From the NCBI GenBank assembly GCA_914767715.1, contig OU612065.1, forward strand, positions 39,310,001 through 39,374,000: 64,000 nucleotides of DNA. The letters run 5' to 3'. The notes beneath the pieces are model-generated. The model had not been told where the DNA came from and searched no databases. It saw only the letters and a program-made list of their open reading frames with translations. Each line of letters opens with the position of its first letter. The first letter of the stretch is position 1. Positions 60,701-64,000 of this stretch are shown here, piece by piece. Made by a program: the position numbers and the translations under genes. This DNA comes from Membranipora membranacea. Taxonomy: Eukaryota > Bryozoa > Gymnolaemata > Cheilostomatida > Membraniporidae.

Positions 60701-63212
60701 CAGGACACTCTGAAATCATTGACCGATTTAGGGATAATTAAATAAGAAAACATCTCTGCACATTTACACCCCTAGATGAGTAGTCACTGATTTCATTGTC
60801 CGATCTGTTTCATACTTGTGACTGTTTTTGTATTTTAGGAATGTGATAATGTTGAACAAGCCTTAAGCCGGTTCATTGCTCCGGAGATGTTGGACATTGA
60901 GAATGCATACAAGTGTGAAAGGTAATGTTACTTTGTCACACATCTAGTGAATTTTGCATTGTAAACAAGGTGTCAGTTCATTGCGGATATCCGTGTGTAT
61001 GTCCTGGACTCAGCCAGGTACACTCATCCATCTCTGTACATATCCAGGAGCTGACTGATGACTAACTTTTCGAAGCTCACTGTTAGTGTTGCTGTTATTC
61101 CCTCTGTTACTTGCTTTGCGGTAATTTCCACCATACCTCCTGATCAGACTAGAGGTGTTAATGTACTCAGAATAACAAGAAGTTCAACCACCTGTATTCT
61201 AACAGGAATATTCCTTTATCTAACTCATAAAACATGACAAGTGATAATTAATCACTTAGTCTGTTCACCACTTACTGACACGGATATATTATGACGACAT
61301 GTTTACCTGTTACAGGTGTAAGGTCAAAGTCAGAGCGGAGAAGAGATTTACCATTCACAGATCCTCCAATGTCCTCACACTTCATCTCAAGAGATTCGAC
61401 ATGAACAGGATGTTAGGTGCAAAGATTAGTCGTCACGTCAGGTTCCCAATGGTTCTAAATATCCGTCCTTATATGAGTAAAACTCAGGTAAGTCAGCAGA
61501 TGTGATTGATGCTTCTTTTCTCACTGGAATATTCAGAGGTAAACATACTGATATTTTCTTTGATAAGTATCTGGTAATCTGGTAAAAATCACTCTTTAGG
61601 TATAAGACCAGCTTTTTACTAAAGCAAAGATGTGGCGGTAGATTCATCTGACGTGATCAGATTTGATTTAACTTAGAGGATGAACATTTTAGTCAGAAAA
61701 TTTTTGTATTTTTTTGCAATGAATTCGCCAATTACAATACACCCTCACTGATGGCTTTCTCTCTAATCCCCAGTAGGATCATTTCTTTATGGCGGTTTAT
61801 ATATCTATCCATGAATTTTACAAATCTTGACCTTGCCCACCTTGTACTTTTCACTATATATAAACACTGTTACATATGATATAGGGTGAGCCGATAACAT
61901 ACACACTATATGGAGTATTAGTACATTCAGGCTTCAGCTGTAACTCCGGACACTATTATTGTTATGTAAGAGCTCCTAACTCTAACTGGTACTGCATGAA
62001 TGATTCTACTGTAAGTATATCTATAGATAACACTGTCCTCTCCTGGTAGAAACTTTGTGGTCTCTGGTTAGAAGTTGATACACATTAATTCATAAAAAAT
62101 CACGCATGATCAGAATTTAGATTTCAGGAAATGGATATATGTAGTGGTTAAGTATTTACGGCTATGTTGGTTGATTGCACACTATATTTTGCTAGAAATT
62201 GAAAAGAATGTAAACATTTTGTCTTACTAGAGAGTTTGCAAAATCTGGTATGCTCTTGGGACATGAAGTAGTTTTCACATATTATATATATCACGCTTTT
62301 GGTCAGGTTTGACATTAATATGATTTAGAGTTGCGCTATTGCATCAATAGGAAAGACAACCTCTTAGGATAAATTATAATGTTTTATGCGCCCATACAAA
62401 TTTCGCAACCTCTCTAATATCATGATTTCAATGTCTGTTAGGCGGGGAGGGCTTCCCTTTTATTGATACACAAATCTGATCAGAGAGCAGAAACATATCT
62501 CATTTTGTAGTTTTGCTGCCTTGCAAGCTTGTATTCTGACCTCCATGTTACCCATTTTCTCCTGTAGGTAACACACTCCCCTATGAAGACTGTTATGGAT
62601 GCAGAGGCTTACATCTTGTTCTACGTCAGGGTCAAGAAAGGTCGACAACCAAACAGAAACGCCCCTCACACTGTCACTAGATCTGGTAAGGTTATGGTTT
62701 GTCTCACACATAATTATGTTATGATCATTGTAGGTTGTTATGTTACCTCATATAAAAGATTGGTAATTTAAAGTTGTCTGCTCGTTGCTTACGCTTTAGA
62801 TAAGAACATAACTCCAAAGTGCATAGGTTAATAAAAAATGTACATTTTAGAAATGATGAACGGATCTGGTGATCATGGAGGCCAGAAGAGAGTGATCATA
62901 GGACCACAACTACCTGCTTCATCATCATCTCATAACGGTGGCCAGTCAACTTCATCTCAATCTAAACCTCTGCCTCCAAAGTACACAGTCAATCCATTCG
63001 CTGTGAAGAAACCGGCTAATGGACCACTGTCCTCACTAAGTAATGGTGTTGTGAAGCTCACTAATGGCTCCTCAGACAGACGAATTATCACTATCGGACC
63101 TAGGCCTAGTACAGCTAATCAGAAACCTAAGGTGATGGTACCCAGTCTGGTTCCTTACCATGAGATGGGTAGTGATGATGAAGAGAATCATGCTGCAGAT
63201 GAATCAGAGAAG
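57755..63212 (+). CDS. USP36: USP36/USP42-type ubiquitin-specific protease, 3' end beyond the window
   Basis: Ten exons: 57755-57905, 58434-58703, 58900-59010, 59307-59409, 59975-60113, 60839-60921, 61316-61487, 61885-62010, 62568-62685, 62851-63212. They join in frame to 545 codons with an open phase-0 donor at 63213, so the gene continues right. The ATG at 57755 is the first in-frame ATG. The USP (peptidase C19) domain spans about residues 103-415: Cys box [14 protein letters not shown] with C113, [27 protein letters not shown], zinc-ribbon pairs CLKC and [17 protein letters not shown], and His box [15 protein letters not shown] with H366 and N382/D383. All catalytic residues are present. 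The last exon is low-complexity with two IGP repeats (IIGPQLP, ITIGPRP). The closest family is vertebrate USP36/USP42 and Drosophila scrawny; USP36 acts in the nucleolus and in histone H2B deubiquitination. The missing C-terminal nucleolar tail prevents separating USP36 from USP42. Confidence 0.94.
60130..60460. mobile_element. Fold-back MITE with arms of about 85 bp in a USP36 intron
   Basis: The left arm begins GTGCTGAAAAGAGGGTTATC and continues through TTTTTGATTCAGAATC. The right arm is its inverted copy, ending CCCTCTTTCAGCAC, with roughly 85-90 percent complementarity by eye. The ends CAGTGCTG/CAGCAC are reminiscent of hAT termini, but no clear target duplication was found. The element starts only 16 bases after the exon 59975-60113 donor. 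An independent small hairpin (CATAGAGTTAT...ATAACTCTATG) follows at about 60488-60513. Confidence 0.85.
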
Positions 63213-63474
63213 GTAGGACTTGGAATTAATTTAATACATATAAACATTATTGCATGACCTCTTGCAAAACTTCAGGCGCTATGTCATTTGTATCTTAAAG
63301 CTTGAAAACTAAAGTGTCTGATTCTGGCAAGATTTCATGTGGATCTTTTTTCACCACAACTCTGACTAAATGATAAATAGATAGAAGCCTTATTAAAATG
63401 TGGTTTTAATTTACATCTGATCAAAGTCAATTAATTTTTCAGACTTTCAATGACAAGCTCTTTTTGATGATTGC
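63213..63474. other. Start of the last visible USP36 intron
   Basis: AT-rich sequence with no recognised feature before the hAT-like element. Confidence 0.4.
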
Positions 63475-63993
63475 CAGGGCTGGGGCTATTTATTTATAAA
63501 TGTCCATTTGCATTCGCATTAATTTGCTTCAAATGAATTGGAAATGCGCCCTAGGGTCGGCTATCGAATGCAAATGGAGGAAAAGATGTCGAACAAATAC
63601 AAATGCTAATGAAAATGGAGATTCAGCTGTGTTGCAAATGCGAATGAAAATGGAGATATGGCTGTATTATAAATGCAAATGCGATGTATGATGTCCCAGC
63701 TGATCACTTCACAATGGCATGTGACGGTACTATGTGTTTTATTAGGATTTGTTTGCTCTTCCACTAAACGCGTAGCGAATGCATCACCATCCTATAAATG
63801 AATGCGAATGAAAATGGCAAAAATCCTGATTTGCAAATGCGAATTAAATGCTGTGAAGTAATGAATGCTCAACAAATGCGAATGCTGATTTTGTACCAGT
63901 TGTATATGCAAATGCGAGAACAAAAGCGACTTTTTGTTTTAAAATGTGTAATAAATTGAATGCCTCTAATCTCAACAAATGGCCCCAGCCCTG
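63475..63993. mobile_element. hAT-like non-autonomous element with AATGCGAATG-rich interior
   Basis: Left terminus CAGGGCTGGGGCTATTT and right terminus AAATGGCCCCAGCCCTG form inverted repeats of about 17 bp with one mismatch; the CAGGG start is typical of hAT elements. The interior has many degenerate copies of CAAATGCGAATG and AATGAAAATGG. There is no transposase frame. An 8-bp target duplication cannot be confirmed because the window ends 7 bases after the right terminus, and the visible flank does not match well. Confidence 0.75.
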
Positions 63994-64000
63994 AATTGAT

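Noticed and set aside
1-64000. A CRISPR array, operon or other prokaryotic system
   Set aside because: Gene structure is intron-rich and metazoan throughout; no regularly spaced direct repeats or polycistronic arrangement was seen.

Overview
This is a nuclear genomic window from an invertebrate animal. Genes are split into many short exons with GT-AG introns, intergenic and intronic DNA is AT-rich, and there are decayed non-LTR retrotransposons, fold-back and hAT-like MITEs, tRNA-derived SINE-like pieces and microsatellites. The strongest taxonomic pointer is a complete TRPN (NOMPC-type) channel gene. That family occurs in cnidarians, arthropods, nematodes, echinoderms, fish and amphibians but is absent from mammals. 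I cannot name the species or phylum from the sequence alone.

Layout. 1-3.2 kb: a 3' relic of a reverse transcriptase, two small candidate minus-strand terminal exons with PPSY motifs, a 13-bp tandem repeat and a near-perfect 29-bp-arm hairpin. 3.24-7.45 kb (-): a complete secreted CUB-trypsin serine protease, 9 exons, 421 aa. 8.23-28.79 kb (-): TRPN1/nompC, 26 exons, 1683 aa, with exactly 29 ankyrin repeats laid out largely one repeat per exon. Its introns hold a 5S rRNA gene or pseudogene, two copies of a 5S-associated repeat, and several MITEs. 30.18-31.15 kb (-): RNASEK, 2 exons, 100 aa. 31.68-37.50 kb (+): a phafin (PLEKHF1/2) PH-FYVE protein, 8 exons, 262 aa, divergent from RNASEK across about 530 bp. 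38.56-40.43 kb (-): a 5'-truncated L2/CR1-like LINE with three in-frame TGA codons. 40.75-45.78 kb (+): CSTPP1 (human C11orf49), 8 exons, 342 aa. 46.93-55.28 kb (-): cytohesin (Sec7-PH Arf-GEF), 11 exons, 395 aa. 57.76 kb to beyond the window (+): a USP36/USP42-type deubiquitinase with the whole catalytic domain in 10 exons. A hAT-like element lies in its last visible intron.

All exon models were built by hand from splice consensus, reading-phase continuity and family similarity. Every listed exon joins in frame, and the summed lengths are multiples of three. Functionally the genes are unrelated housekeeping and sensory genes rather than one pathway: ciliary mechanosensation (TRPN), tubulin glutamylation and cilia (CSTPP1), endosome and PI3P (phafin), Arf/PIP3 signalling (cytohesin), V-ATPase-associated RNASEK, nucleolar deubiquitination (USP36), and an extracellular protease. 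I see no dedicated new multi-gene system. The most distinctive points are the modular exon-per-ankyrin-repeat TRPN gene, the 5S rDNA-like permuted repeat inside it, and a MITE whose target-site duplication copied a splice donor of the protease gene.
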